From positions 1-54,294 of the forward strand of contig JAKISP010000027.1 of NCBI GenBank assembly GCA_021648525.1: DNA of 54,294 nucleotides, in the 5' to 3' direction. Origin of the DNA: Gammaproteobacteria bacterium (GTDB lineage Bacteria; Pseudomonadota; Gammaproteobacteria; SZUA-140). Each line of letters opens with the position of its first letter. Within the stretch, counting starts at the first letter, position 1. The notes under the pieces are model-generated. The model saw only the letters and a list, made by a program, of their open reading frames with translations, searched no databases and was not told where the DNA came from. The translations under genes and the position numbers were made by a program. Shown piece after piece: positions 1 to 7,517 of the stretch.

Positions 1-194
1 TGGCTATTTTGCAAAATAGTGGTATTGACACCCGACTGGCTAATGGAACCACTGCCGCCAACCACTTCAGCACCACCCGGTGCTGCGATAGCCAGTGGTG
101 CGGCAACACCAGCCAATGTCACGATGGCAAACAGCGCGATCGCCTGTCGATCGAATCGATGAGTTTGACCTGCCACGCTTGCTGTTTTTACCAT
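1..194 (-). CDS. TPS-domain (filamentous haemagglutinin N-terminal) protein, partial, runs off left edge
   Basis: Only the first 64 codons are inside the window. They give a long signal peptide (MVKTASVAGQTHRFDRQAIA, then a hydrophobic stretch ending PLAIAA) followed by GGAEVVGGSGSISQ, the usual opening of a two-partner-secretion exoprotein. The DNA is almost identical to the head of the complete copy at 2912-3535, differing at about three of 231 bases, including one Ala/Thr and one Leu/Ile change. The start ATG follows an AGAGAT-like ribosome site. It lies downstream of lipoprotein A on the minus strand, so it is the head of the next module in the array. Whether it continues into a long haemagglutinin or stops early like the other copy cannot be seen. 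Confidence 0.8.
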   Translation of the reverse strand, partial: MVKTASVAGQTHRFDRQAIALFAIVTLAGVAAPLAIAAPGGAEVVGGSGSISQSGVNTTILQNS

Positions 195-231
195 TTTTCT
201 ATCTCTTTCTTATTGGCGCTTCCTTTCTGCC
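1..231. repeat. Direct repeat, copy 1 (TPS head and upstream leader)
   Basis: Bases 1-231 match 3342-3572 nearly perfectly and then diverge abruptly after the shared CTTTCTGCC. The left limit is set by the window edge. The repeat covers the signal peptide, early TPS domain and 5' leader of two genes in the same orientation. Confidence 0.95.
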
Positions 232-286
232 GTATCAATTATTATCTACGCGTTATTCGGCGCATTCCGTAAAGGGCACAATCATT

Positions 287-1111
287 TTATTTAAAGTCAC
301 CGCTAAAACTATGTGTACCGCTAGTCATCATCAGTACCAAAGTATCATCTGTCGTAGCATCGCTTCGTGTTGTCGCTAAACCGGTATATTCGCCTTCATG
401 AAGAAACCCACCACCATTACAATGCACCAAAAAAGTAGGCTCATAAAAATTAGTGTCTACAATAAGGCGGATAATTGACACCTCAAAATTAAGAAAACAG
501 CTATCAAACAACCCATCAACATTACTAACATCATCAACAACACCACCTACATCATCAATCGTAAATTCATAGTCTGCCGTCGCATCTGCACCGCCAATCG
601 TTGCACCCCAAGTTGCTGGAAGTACCCTTTCAATTCTCGCAAGCGACGCCACTTCATGATTCGTAGTCCCATAAAGCAGATTAAAGCCACCACCACTGCC
701 AAAACCGCTGCCGGTTAAGATGCCAGTGATCGAAGCGCCAGTGGTGATTTGACCGGTGACTGTAGCATCTGTAACAAAAACAGCATCTTTATAAATTCTA
801 AAATCAGCCGTGTAGTCATTGCCATCAATACTGGTGATGGTGCCATCGTAAAGCAGCTCATGTGTCACGCTCATCATCATCATCCGACTGCCATGCACAA
901 TTGCCTGTAAATCGCCGATGCTAATTGTGCTGCTGCCTCCATCACTCACGGTCGCAGTGCCGGTGTTGATGTAATACCCAGCAGGCGTCGCATCGGGGAC
1001 TGGCGCAGGGTCATCATCATTATGAAAACAGCCTGGCAACACCAGCACAATCAGTACCAGCAAAAATAGCGGGAACACGGCCAATCGCGAGGTCAGGTTT
1101 AACGGGGGCAT
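287..1111 (-). CDS. Asp-rich lipoprotein of unknown function, module A
   Basis: This 274-residue protein starts with a lipoprotein signal: a hydrophobic run ending LPGC, then FHNDDDPAPVPDA. Lipidation at that Cys (about residue 28) is predicted. The mature part is Gly/Thr/Asp-rich with a beta-like pattern and contains the segment LQAIVHGSRMMMMS, which the paralogue at 3767-4570 shares (LQAIVHDSRMMMMS). The family is not recognised. The ATG follows TTAAGGATAATAAT, a good ribosome site. A gap of about 400 bases separates it from the putative immunity gene, so it probably has its own promoter. Overall identity to the paralogue looks under about 50 percent, far less than the toxins or TPS heads share. 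Confidence 0.75.
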   Translation of the reverse strand: MPPLNLTSRLAVFPLFLLVLIVLVLPGCFHNDDDPAPVPDATPAGYYINTGTATVSDGGSSTISIGDLQAIVHGSRMMMMSVTHELLYDGTITSIDGNDYTADFRIYKDAVFVTDATVTGQITTGASITGILTGSGFGSGGGFNLLYGTTNHEVASLARIERVLPATWGATIGGADATADYEFTIDDVGGVVDDVSNVDGLFDSCFLNFEVSIIRLIVDTNFYEPTFLVHCNGGGFLHEGEYTGLATTRSDATTDDTLVLMMTSGTHSFSGDFK

Positions 1112-1512
1112 ATTATTATCCTTAAGTCAGTATGCTGCGAGCTTAGTCAAAATCGGATGAACAGATTTTTAAGCGCTAAAAAATAGAGCAGTCGATTCTA
1201 CACGAAATTAATCCGTTTTTCGACTATAAAATAATGAACACGGCATGTGGAATAAAAAAAGCGGCGCGGCGCCAAACAAAACAAGGAGATAACGGGATAA
1301 TTTTTTTACGTTATAATGAATGGTGTTACAACGCTTGACAACTAAATTATGACACTAAGATCGACCTGAACAGCAGTATCGCCACCTCCAGGCCACCCCG
1401 GCCATTGTTCCGCTGCATCTACGAGTGATACAGGGTTTTAACAGGGGAATAGAGTGTTTGGAATCGTCGCCAAACAGACCTAAAGCAGCCGTTTCCATCA
1501 TCTCTTTATTCA
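1112..1512. other. Conserved non-coding spacer of module A
   Basis: No convincing gene is present. Much of the spacer (about 1120-1365) is recognisably similar to 4580-4815 in module B. Shared elements on the minus strand include a GC-rich block (GGCGCCGCGCCGC) followed by a T tract, which may be a weak terminator for the immunity gene, and a TAGAAT hexamer upstream of each lipoprotein that could be a -10 box. Bases 1365-1440 resemble the short reading frame at 4811-4909 but have no start codon in that frame. Confidence 0.5.
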
Positions 1513-1869
1513 TTACGTAATGCCGAAATACTGGTCAAATAGCACCATAACAATCATCATCACAATGCCAAAGAGCCCGAACACAGCAGCCACTATGAAC
1601 GGCCAGCGAAAGCGTTTGTCAAAGTGCTCAATTTTTCCGTCAAGCCCCATTCTTTTTGCGTACCATCCCCACAGAAAAGCAAAGCCATAGGTCGGCACAC
1701 GCATCACAAGAAAAAAAATACTGTCATGCGGGATCTCAAAACCGTGAGCGATTTTATCAATTTCTTTAATGCGTGTACGGCCAGCGTAAAATGCTAATCC
1801 AGCCATTAAAAATGCAGAACTAATGGTTAGCCCCGTCAATATTAAAAAAACAACCTCATTAAATGACAT
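1513..1869 (-). CDS. Small multi-spanning membrane protein, putative immunity protein, module A
   Basis: The 118-residue protein has three hydrophobic segments at about residues 5-29, 51-70 and 89-115, separated by charged loops (GRTRIKEIDKIAHGFE and KRMGLDGKIEHFDKRFR), and ends DQYFGIT. It begins 11 bases after the putative toxin gene, so the two are very likely co-transcribed. A small inner-membrane protein directly behind a glycine-zipper effector is the usual arrangement for immunity to a membrane-active toxin; that role is inferred from context. The module B relative (4920-5289) keeps loop motifs such as GRTRIK and FDKRFRWPF but is otherwise quite different. Confidence 0.65.
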   Translation of the reverse strand: MSFNEVVFLILTGLTISSAFLMAGLAFYAGRTRIKEIDKIAHGFEIPHDSIFFLVMRVPTYGFAFLWGWYAKRMGLDGKIEHFDKRFRWPFIVAAVFGLFGIVMMIVMVLFDQYFGIT

Positions 1870-1880
1870 TAGTGGCTTTT

Positions 1881-2894
1881 CTATTGATATACGGTTTCAT
1901 AAATAGCCTCTCCAGCCCACTTCCCACCTTCTCCAATATACTTACCCCCTGCGTAACTGCCAGCCACTCCCGCCACAATACCGCACCACAACAGGCTGGT
2001 GCCTGCCGATGGAATACTGAAAACCAGATTACACAAGCCATATCCAGCAAGACCACCACCCACACTCCCAATCAAGCGCCCACCCTCACCCGCAGTGGTC
2101 TTACCACACGATTGCTCGGCCCCCACTGTGCAGGCTTGATGAATCTTAAGGCCGCTCTTCCCCACATCCAGGGCGATGCCAACATAACCCGCACCTTTCA
2201 GTGTTTTGGAAAGCCGCGCAACATTTTGGTAGTTTTTTTCAAACCCCGGCAGCGTGGTCACTCTGCCCGGCTGCTGTTTCCACTGATGCAGTACACTTTT
2301 GGTGCTCAGGCCTAGCCCCCTTTTAAGGTCTGTCTGGTTCAGGGTAAACCCCATCCGTGCCTGGCCAACAAAGCTTTTCAGGTTGAGGTTAAGCAGCATA
2401 AAAAGCTGTTGTCGGTGCTGGAAAAAATTCGGCGAGTTAAGTTTGCTGCTTTTGTTGTAGGTCTTGACATATAGCCTTTCGATCCGCCTTAATGTATTTT
2501 CAATGTCCTTAACGTGGCGACTAAAGTAGATCAACGCAGCACCATACCCTACGCCACCGGTACTCGCGATATTATTGAGTAGCTGGTAGTTCTCTGCAAT
2601 CACTCGCTGTTCTTCGCTAGCGAGTGTTGCCAGGTTTTTATCCACCACCAGCGCCGCCTCCACCAGCTCTGCTTCAAAGCGACTGCATTGCAGGCTATCG
2701 ACCGGGGTGATAATGATCAACTGACCCGCCTGCACCTGATCATTTTTTAAGTGACTGTTAATCGCCTTAAAGTGCGCTATCGATAATGCCGTCGGGCTGG
2801 TGTAAAGCGTGCGAATCAACGCGTCGATGGACTCTGTTTTTTTCGCGAAATGATAATAGATTTCATCTGGAATGGCGTTGGCTGAGATGCTCAT
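1881..2894 (-). CDS. LysM-like/glycine-zipper protein, putative membrane-active toxin, module A
   Basis: A 337-residue protein of unnamed family. Residues about 25-63 (ALSIAHFKAINSHLKNDQVQ followed by AGQLIIITP) look like a LysM-type peptidoglycan-binding repeat. The middle is helical and basic (about residues 120-235). The C-terminal third has two Gly-rich hydrophobic segments, GGRLIGSVGGGLAGYG and WCGIVAGVAGSYAGGKYIG, typical of glycine-zipper membrane insertion, plus several Cys. No signal peptide is evident. The start ATG follows an AAGGAG ribosome site, 17 bases after the TPS-head stop. Toxin function is inferred from architecture and from the adjacent small membrane protein. Compared with copy B, the first 290 residues are almost identical, while the last 35 diverge. 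Confidence 0.6.
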   Translation of the reverse strand: MSISANAIPDEIYYHFAKKTESIDALIRTLYTSPTALSIAHFKAINSHLKNDQVQAGQLIIITPVDSLQCSRFEAELVEAALVVDKNLATLASEEQRVIAENYQLLNNIASTGGVGYGAALIYFSRHVKDIENTLRRIERLYVKTYNKSSKLNSPNFFQHRQQLFMLLNLNLKSFVGQARMGFTLNQTDLKRGLGLSTKSVLHQWKQQPGRVTTLPGFEKNYQNVARLSKTLKGAGYVGIALDVGKSGLKIHQACTVGAEQSCGKTTAGEGGRLIGSVGGGLAGYGLCNLVFSIPSAGTSLLWCGIVAGVAGSYAGGKYIGEGGKWAGEAIYETVYQ

Positions 2895-2911
2895 GGTCGG
2901 CTCCTTCTTCT

Positions 2912-3535
2912 TTATGTTGCTATGTTATTGCGGCCGAGGCCGACGGGAATCAGACCCTCGTTTTTAACCTGCCTGCCGATTAGCGCCACGTTGCCGCCCT
3001 GGCCACCACCCATTGAGGCGTTGATGATGCCGCTATTGATCACCGTGCCGTCTGTGCCGAGCACTTCATTAAAAATATACTGGCCGTTCATAAAGTCGAG
3101 CGGCTGCATATCCAGCCCTGAGGCGATAATACCGCCGACATTAATGATAGAAGTGGGGGTGAAAAAGATCCCGTTGGGGTTAAGCAGAATCACCTGGCCA
3201 TTGGCATCGATGCGCCCAGCGATGGTGGAACCGTTTTGACTCAGGATGCGGTTTAAAGAGATAGACGAGGCGTTGGGCTGAATGTACTGCACCCGCTCAT
3301 TCACGTTGACGTTATAACTCTGCCAGTCAATCGCCATGTTCTGGCTATTTTGCAAAATAGTGGTATTGACACCCGACTGGCTAATGGAACCACTGCCGCC
3401 AACCACTTCAGCACCACCCGGTGCTGCGATAGCCAGTGGTGCGGCAACACCAGCCAATGTCACGATGGCAAACAGCGCGAGCGCCTGTCGATCGAATCGA
3501 TGAGTTTGACCTGCCACGCTTGCTGCTTTTACCAT
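2912..3535 (-). CDS. Stand-alone TPS secretion-domain protein (filamentous haemagglutinin N-terminal domain)
   Basis: The 207 residues comprise a long signal peptide (about residues 1-39, ending PLAIAA) and a haemagglutination-activity/TPS domain with its hallmark LLNPNGIFFTP near residue 118, then INVGGIIASGLDM and GGNVALIGRQVKNEGLI. It ends at TAA just after GLGRNNIAT, where full exoproteins enter a long beta-helix. In known two-partner systems this domain is recognised by an outer-membrane TpsB transporter; none is encoded here. The next gene, with its own ribosome site, starts 17 bases later, so the short length looks genuine. The same terminal motif persists in the scar at 6340-6408, which implies that the short form was already typical of the array before it duplicated. 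Confidence 0.85.
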   Translation of the reverse strand: MVKAASVAGQTHRFDRQALALFAIVTLAGVAAPLAIAAPGGAEVVGGSGSISQSGVNTTILQNSQNMAIDWQSYNVNVNERVQYIQPNASSISLNRILSQNGSTIAGRIDANGQVILLNPNGIFFTPTSIINVGGIIASGLDMQPLDFMNGQYIFNEVLGTDGTVINSGIINASMGGGQGGNVALIGRQVKNEGLIPVGLGRNNIAT

Positions 3536-3572
3536 TTTTCTATCTCTTTCTTATTGGCGCTTCCTTTCTGCC
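3342..3572. repeat. Direct repeat, copy 2 (TPS head and upstream leader)
   Basis: Nearly identical to bases 1-231 and in the same orientation, 3341 bases apart. The two copies flank the whole of module A, so recombination between them would delete or duplicate it. Confidence 0.95.
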
Positions 3573-3766
3573 ATACACGTTATAAATTCTAACCTAGCGC
3601 TCACTCTTGACCAGCGCTGAAAACTCTTCACTCACCATAATCAGGGCTATACAAACAACAATATTTACCCAGAAATTCTAACCTATTAACTGTGAACCCG
3701 GTGTAAAGTTCATCTCATATCACGAGCAAACACAGCCATAGCAACGAACACCTCACTCAATACATA

Positions 3767-4570
3767 TTAGTCTTCATAAAACCCACCAAAATAAGCATAA
3801 ACGGTATTGGAAATCATATAGACTAAGTGATCATCGATACCACGGTCATCTTTTGTCACAGCCAAACCCTTATAAGCCCCATTGAGCTCATCATTCACGT
3901 TGCACTGCGAAAGAATAACATCGACGACATATAAGGTAGCATTATCAACAGGTGCAATAGTTCCATTCATTTTACAGGTGTCATAAAGACTACTAGAACC
4001 AGGGGTTTTTGAATGAATCACATTGCCCTGACCATCAATTTCAAAATCAAACCCCTCAGTCACTTCCTCTCCCCGCCAAGAGAAAAACTCGGTATTCTCA
4101 ACCCTCGACAGATCAGCGTCCCGATTATTGCTTAATGCATAAGTCAAACTAAATGTCCCACTGCCAAAGCCACTGCCCACCAATTGGCCGGTAATCGAAG
4201 AACCCTCGGTAATGGTGCCACTTGCTGTTGCTGTGCCTATGTTTACACCATCTTTATAAACAATCACATCTGCAGTAAAGCTGTTTTCGGTAATGTCGGT
4301 GATCGTGCCATCGTAAAGCAGGCCGTTATCAATACTCATCATCATCATCCGACTGTCATGCACAATTGCCTGTAAATCGTTAATGGCAATCATGCCGTTA
4401 TTACCATCGCTCACATTAGCTTCATCAATGATGTAATAACCGACCGGATTAGCATCGGGGACTGAGACTGGCGCAGGGTCATCATCATTATGAAAACACC
4501 CAGGCAGCACCAGCACCATCAGAATTAGCGGCAACGCGGCCAATCGCGAAGGCAGGTTTAACGGGAACAT
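3767..4570 (-). CDS. Asp-rich lipoprotein of unknown function, module B
   Basis: A 267-residue paralogue of the lipoprotein at 287-1111. The signal ends VLPGCFHNDDDPAPVS with a lipidation Cys near residue 25. It shares GYYI, the SRMMMMS segment, LLYDGTIT, and GSGFGSG, but most of the C-terminal half differs. The ribosome site TTAAGGATAATAAT matches module A. The open frame is intact although the toxin and immunity genes of this module are broken, so the lipoprotein may be kept for a separate reason or be regulated on its own. Function unknown. Confidence 0.75.
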   Translation of the reverse strand: MFPLNLPSRLAALPLILMVLVLPGCFHNDDDPAPVSVPDANPVGYYIIDEANVSDGNNGMIAINDLQAIVHDSRMMMMSIDNGLLYDGTITDITENSFTADVIVYKDGVNIGTATASGTITEGSSITGQLVGSGFGSGTFSLTYALSNNRDADLSRVENTEFFSWRGEEVTEGFDFEIDGQGNVIHSKTPGSSSLYDTCKMNGTIAPVDNATLYVVDVILSQCNVNDELNGAYKGLAVTKDDRGIDDHLVYMISNTVYAYFGGFYED

Positions 4571-4810
4571 ATTATTATCCTTAAGTTCAGTCTGCGGCAG
4601 GGCTTAATCAAAATGGGAAGAACAGATTCCAGGAGCCAAAATAAGGCGACCCATTCTACACCAAATCAATCCGTTTTTCGACCATAAAAATAATGAATAC
4701 GGCATGTGGAATAAAAAAGCGGCGCGGTGCCAAACAAAACAAGGAGATAACGGTATCATTTTTTTATGTTAAATGATGGCGTTACAGCACTTGACAACCA
4801 AATTATGATA
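4571..4810. other. Conserved non-coding spacer of module B
   Basis: Similar to 1112-1365, with the same GC-rich/T-tract element and the TAGAAT hexamer upstream of the lipoprotein. No coding signal is seen. Confidence 0.45.
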
Positions 4811-4909
4811 CTAAAACCGGGCTAAACAGGCGTATCGCGGCCCCTGGTCATCCCACCACTGTTGCACCGCGTTTTCAAGCGATACAGGGTTGGCACCTAA
4901 AACGGTCAT
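4811..4909 (-). CDS. Very short reading frame behind the module B immunity gene
   Basis: It encodes 32 residues beginning MTVLGANPVSLENAVQQWW and starts 10 bases after the immunity stop. The corresponding DNA in module A reads NPVSLVDAAEQW in one frame but lacks a start. Similarity at the protein level between copies suggests it was once part of a gene. It may be a remnant rather than a working gene; no family is recognised. Confidence 0.3.
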   Translation of the reverse strand: MTVLGANPVSLENAVQQWWDDQGPRYACLARF

Positions 4910-4919
4910 CTCTGTTCAA

Positions 4920-5289
4920 TTATGTAATCCCGGCATACTGGTCAAACAACAGGCCAAGGGTCATAAAGATAAACATAGAGGGTACCATCAAAAGTGTCGT
5001 TATAAATGGCCAACGAAAGCGTTTGTCAAATTGATCGATCTTATCCTCAAGCCCACTTCTTTTGGCATGCCATTTCCATAGGAATGGCATGCCATAGTTA
5101 ACTGTTCGAATTGCAATCGCAACAATATTATCGTCCTGAAATTCATGACCATAGACCGCTTTATCTATTTGTTTAATGCGTTTGTTTAATGCGAGTGCGG
5201 CCAATATAAAACAGCATCGTGACCATTAAGAGTCCCGAGCCCAACGACAAACCAGCCAATACAAAACTGATAACCAGGTTAATTGTCAT
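4920..5289 (-). pseudogene. Frameshifted putative immunity protein, module B
   Basis: Reading from the ATG at 5289 gives MTINLVISFVLAGLSLGSG and continues to FYIGRTRIKQ, aligning with module A, but then hits a stop because of a perfect 13-bp tandem duplication at 5168-5193. Removing one copy restores the frame into KAVYGHEFQDDN and on to the end FDQYAGIT. The restored protein has the same three membrane segments and FDKRFRWPF as module A, with clearly divergent sequence elsewhere. An internal start at 5204 could give a 94-residue protein lacking the first membrane segment. The gene follows the toxin remnant after 12 bases. Confidence 0.8.
5168..5193. repeat. 13-bp tandem duplication that breaks the immunity gene
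   Basis: TTTGTTTAATGCG occurs twice in a row (5168-5180 and 5181-5193). Module A has a single equivalent. The extra 13 bases shift the reading frame. Confidence 0.95.
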
Positions 5290-5301
5290 CGCTGTCTTTG
5301 T

Positions 5302-6322
5302 TTATTGATAGATGGTTTCATAAAGCACCTCTCCCTTTTCTTTTCCAAATGCTCCAACATATTTACCCCCCAAATACCCTCCCGCTACCCCCGCCACAAT
5401 ACCGCACCATAACAGGCTGGTGCCTGCCGATGGAATGCTGAAAACCAGATTACACAAGCCATACCCAGCAAGACCACCTAAAGCACCACCCCCCAAACTC
5501 CCAACTAACCGTCCACCCTCACCTGCAGTGGTCTTACCACACGATTGCTCTGCCCCTACTGTACAGGCCTGATGGATTTTGAGGCCGCTCTTCCCCACAT
5601 CCAGCGCGATGCCAACATAACCCGCACCTTTCAGTGTTTTGGAAAGCCGCGCAACATTTTGGTAGTTTTTTTCAAACCCCGGCACCGAGGTCACTCTACC
5701 CGGCTGCTGTTTCCACTGATGCAGTACGCTTTTAGTGCTAAGGCCTAGCCCCTTTTTAAGGCCTGTCTGGTTCAAAGTAAACCCCATCCGTGCCTGGCCA
5801 ACAAAGCTTTTCAGGTTGAGGTTAAGCAGCATAAAAAGCTGTTGTCGGTGCTGGAAAAAATGCGGTGAGTTAAGTTTGCTGCTTTTGTTGTAGGTCTTTA
5901 CATATAGCCTTTCGATCCGCCTTAATGTATTTTCAATGCTCTTAACGTGGCGGCTAAAGTAGATCAACGCAGCACCATACCCCACCCCACCGGTACTCGC
6001 GATATTATTGAGTAGTTGATAGTTCTCTGCAATCATTCGCTGCTCTTCGCTAGAGAGTGTCGCCAGATTTTTATCCACCACCAGCGCCGCCTCCGCCAGC
6101 TCTGCTTCAAAGCGACTGCATTGCAGGCTATCGGCCGGGGTGATAATGATCAACGGCTTGCACCTGATCATTTTTTAAGTGGCTGTTAATCGTCTTAAAG
6201 TGCGCTATCGATAATGCAGTCGGGCTGGTGTAAAGCGTGCGAATCAATGCGTCGATGGATTCTGTTTTTTTCGCGAAATGATAATAGATTTCATCTGGAA
6301 TGGCGCTGGCTGAGATGCTCAT
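5302..6322 (-). pseudogene. Frameshifted LysM-like/glycine-zipper putative toxin, module B
   Basis: This is a near-identical copy of the gene at 1881-2894. The frame opened at 6322 (MSISASAIPDEIYYHF) is lost near 6154, where copy B reads AACGGCTTGCACC in place of AACTGACCCGCCTGCACC on the plus strand: a net loss of five bases inside the LysM-like segment. The rest of the protein remains open to 5302. The C-terminal tail differs from copy A (GGGALGGLAGYG, then GGYLGGKYVGAFGKEKGE). The ribosome site AGAAGGAAGAG precedes the ATG. Without the deletion it would encode about 342 residues. Confidence 0.85.
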
Positions 6323-6339
6323 GGTCTCTTCCTTCTTCT

Positions 6340-6408
6340 TTATATTGCTATGTTATTGCGACCGAAGCTGACGGGAATCAGCCCTTCGTTGTCTAGTGTG
6401 TTGCCACC
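6340..6408 (-). pseudogene. Remnant of the 3' end of a third TPS-head gene
   Basis: The minus strand reads NEGLIPVSFGRNNIAI then TAA, directly upstream of toxin B. It corresponds to NEGLIPVGLGRNNIAT at the end of the complete TPS gene. Just upstream the frame reads GGNTLD in place of GGNVALIGRQVK, then similarity is lost and a stop appears. The rest of the gene has been deleted. Confidence 0.7.
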
Positions 6409-6624
6409 CAAATAAAGCGTATCACTCTATCACAATCGAGTCGCACTCCATCACTAAAGTGGCATCCCAGGGGTGAGATGACCTTATGCACAGGTAACGC
6501 AAGGAAATAACAGCAGATTTTCCAAACGATGGATTGAGTGGTTTTTGAAGACTGCCAATCTTCCATGATACCGGCATCATTCTCGCTCATCTCTTTTCAA
6601 TTATGTAATGCTGGCATATTCTTT
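6409..6624 (-). other. Collapsed module junction with an immunity-gene 3' scar
   Basis: Bases 6588-6624 closely match 4907-4942 in module B, covering the end of the immunity gene (EYASIT then stop, compared with QYAGIT) and the spacer behind it. Bases 6409-6587 hold an unsupported open frame (start at 6590) with no recognisable product. In an intact unit this interval contains a lipoprotein gene and most of a TPS gene, so roughly 1-1.5 kb has been lost. Confidence 0.55.
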
Positions 6625-7101
6625 AAGTTACGATTTACCTTCAGGGTTACCAATGGCAATATAATGGGGCTCAAGCTTCGACAGTCACTTAACTAACGCA
6701 CTGTTTGAAGAGATGAATAGTTTAATCCCGGCAGCTAAGAGCAGGGCTAGAAGTGACAGAAGTAATCAAAATTTTATTGCGTATGTCGCGAGCCGACGAC
6801 TCGATGCGGCTACATCCGCCTCCTGTAAAATATCCATTCAGCGCTCATTCGTCAGGCCCAGCTTTGAGACAAAGTGCCGTGCAAAGACCTCATCTGAAAA
6901 ATACTCGGCCTTAACCGCGACCCCCAGCGAAGGCCAATAGCGCAGGTGTAAGCGGTAGTGGAACCCCATACCGCCTCACGACAAAGGCACGGGAAAATTA
7001 TGCAAAGGACTCAGTTTGCCCTCTAGCGGTGTTAAAAGCACGCCAATCGTTGCATCAGACACCGCCCTCTTTTTTATTTTTATTGTTTTATTGCTTAATA
7101 T
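6601..7101 (-). pseudogene. Decayed membrane-protein gene with four in-frame TGA codons
   Basis: One minus-strand frame runs from 7101 to the TAA at 6601 and is interrupted only by TGA at 6976, 6838, 6766 and 6685 and by TAA at 6628. Between the stops it reads coherently: TIGVLLTPLEGKLSPLHNF, GFHYRLHLRYWPSLGV, EYFSDEVFARHFVSKLGL, a membrane segment LLLSLLALLLAAGIKLF, then LEPHYIAIGNPEGKS and LKEYASIT. Each TGA sits where Trp would be plausible. The last residues match the immunity-gene ending. The simplest reading is a pseudogene decayed by TGG-to-TGA changes. The family is not recognised, and the true 5' end is unclear (an AT-rich stretch lies above 7065). Confidence 0.5.
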
Positions 7102-7517
7102 TTATCATAATCAATATCATTAGAGTTCCAGCACGTGCCTAAATCTAAACTGAACTGCTTTGGCGACGGCAGAGTGACCCAGGCGCGTTTATAAGCGCTT
7201 TTAAATACAATCATTCGCTGGTCGCGATGGCAAGCGAAGTGAGGGATTAGTTGCCGAAAGGGCACGCCGTGCCCTTTCATAGTGACGAGCAAGAGTAAGT
7301 GGCGAAGAGATGCAGAAGCGACTTTAGTGACCGTAGAGTCATTTTGAAGTAGTCGTGTTGAGTGCAACGAGAGAACGAAGTGATCAAAGTTGTGCGAAAA
7401 CGCTGCGGACACAGAACGACCGGGGCAAAAGGAATCAGTTGCCGCGTAAGCGAGTGAGTTTTTGACATGGATGCCAAATAATCTTTAGCGACGTAGCGTC
7501 ACAATCGAAAATTGAGA
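7102..7517. other. Intergenic region before the giant surface protein, with a hairpin
   Basis: No gene is supported. A 10-bp perfect stem (GAAAGGGCAC / GTGCCCTTTC, loop GCC) lies at 7256-7278. The surrounding text has several short repeats of the type GACGTAGCGTCAC. It resembles a palindromic intergenic element, but only one copy was noticed in this window. The promoter of the downstream gene should lie here; none is obvious. Confidence 0.4.

Noticed and set aside
1863-2315. 150-residue plus-strand open frame
   Set aside because: It lies wholly opposite the toxin-like gene and immunity start, has no family signature, and the same shadow reappears at 5545-5748 because the DNA is duplicated.
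6601-7101. Genetic-code change (TGA read as Trp) for the whole organism
   Set aside because: Many intact core genes here end in TGA (plsX/fabH TGATG, tmk/holB ATGA, sdhC/sdhD ATGA), so TGA is a normal stop.
7095-7412. 105-residue minus-strand open frame before the giant adhesin
   Set aside because: No ribosome site or recognisable domain; it contains the palindromic stretch at 7256-7278, more consistent with a non-coding element.
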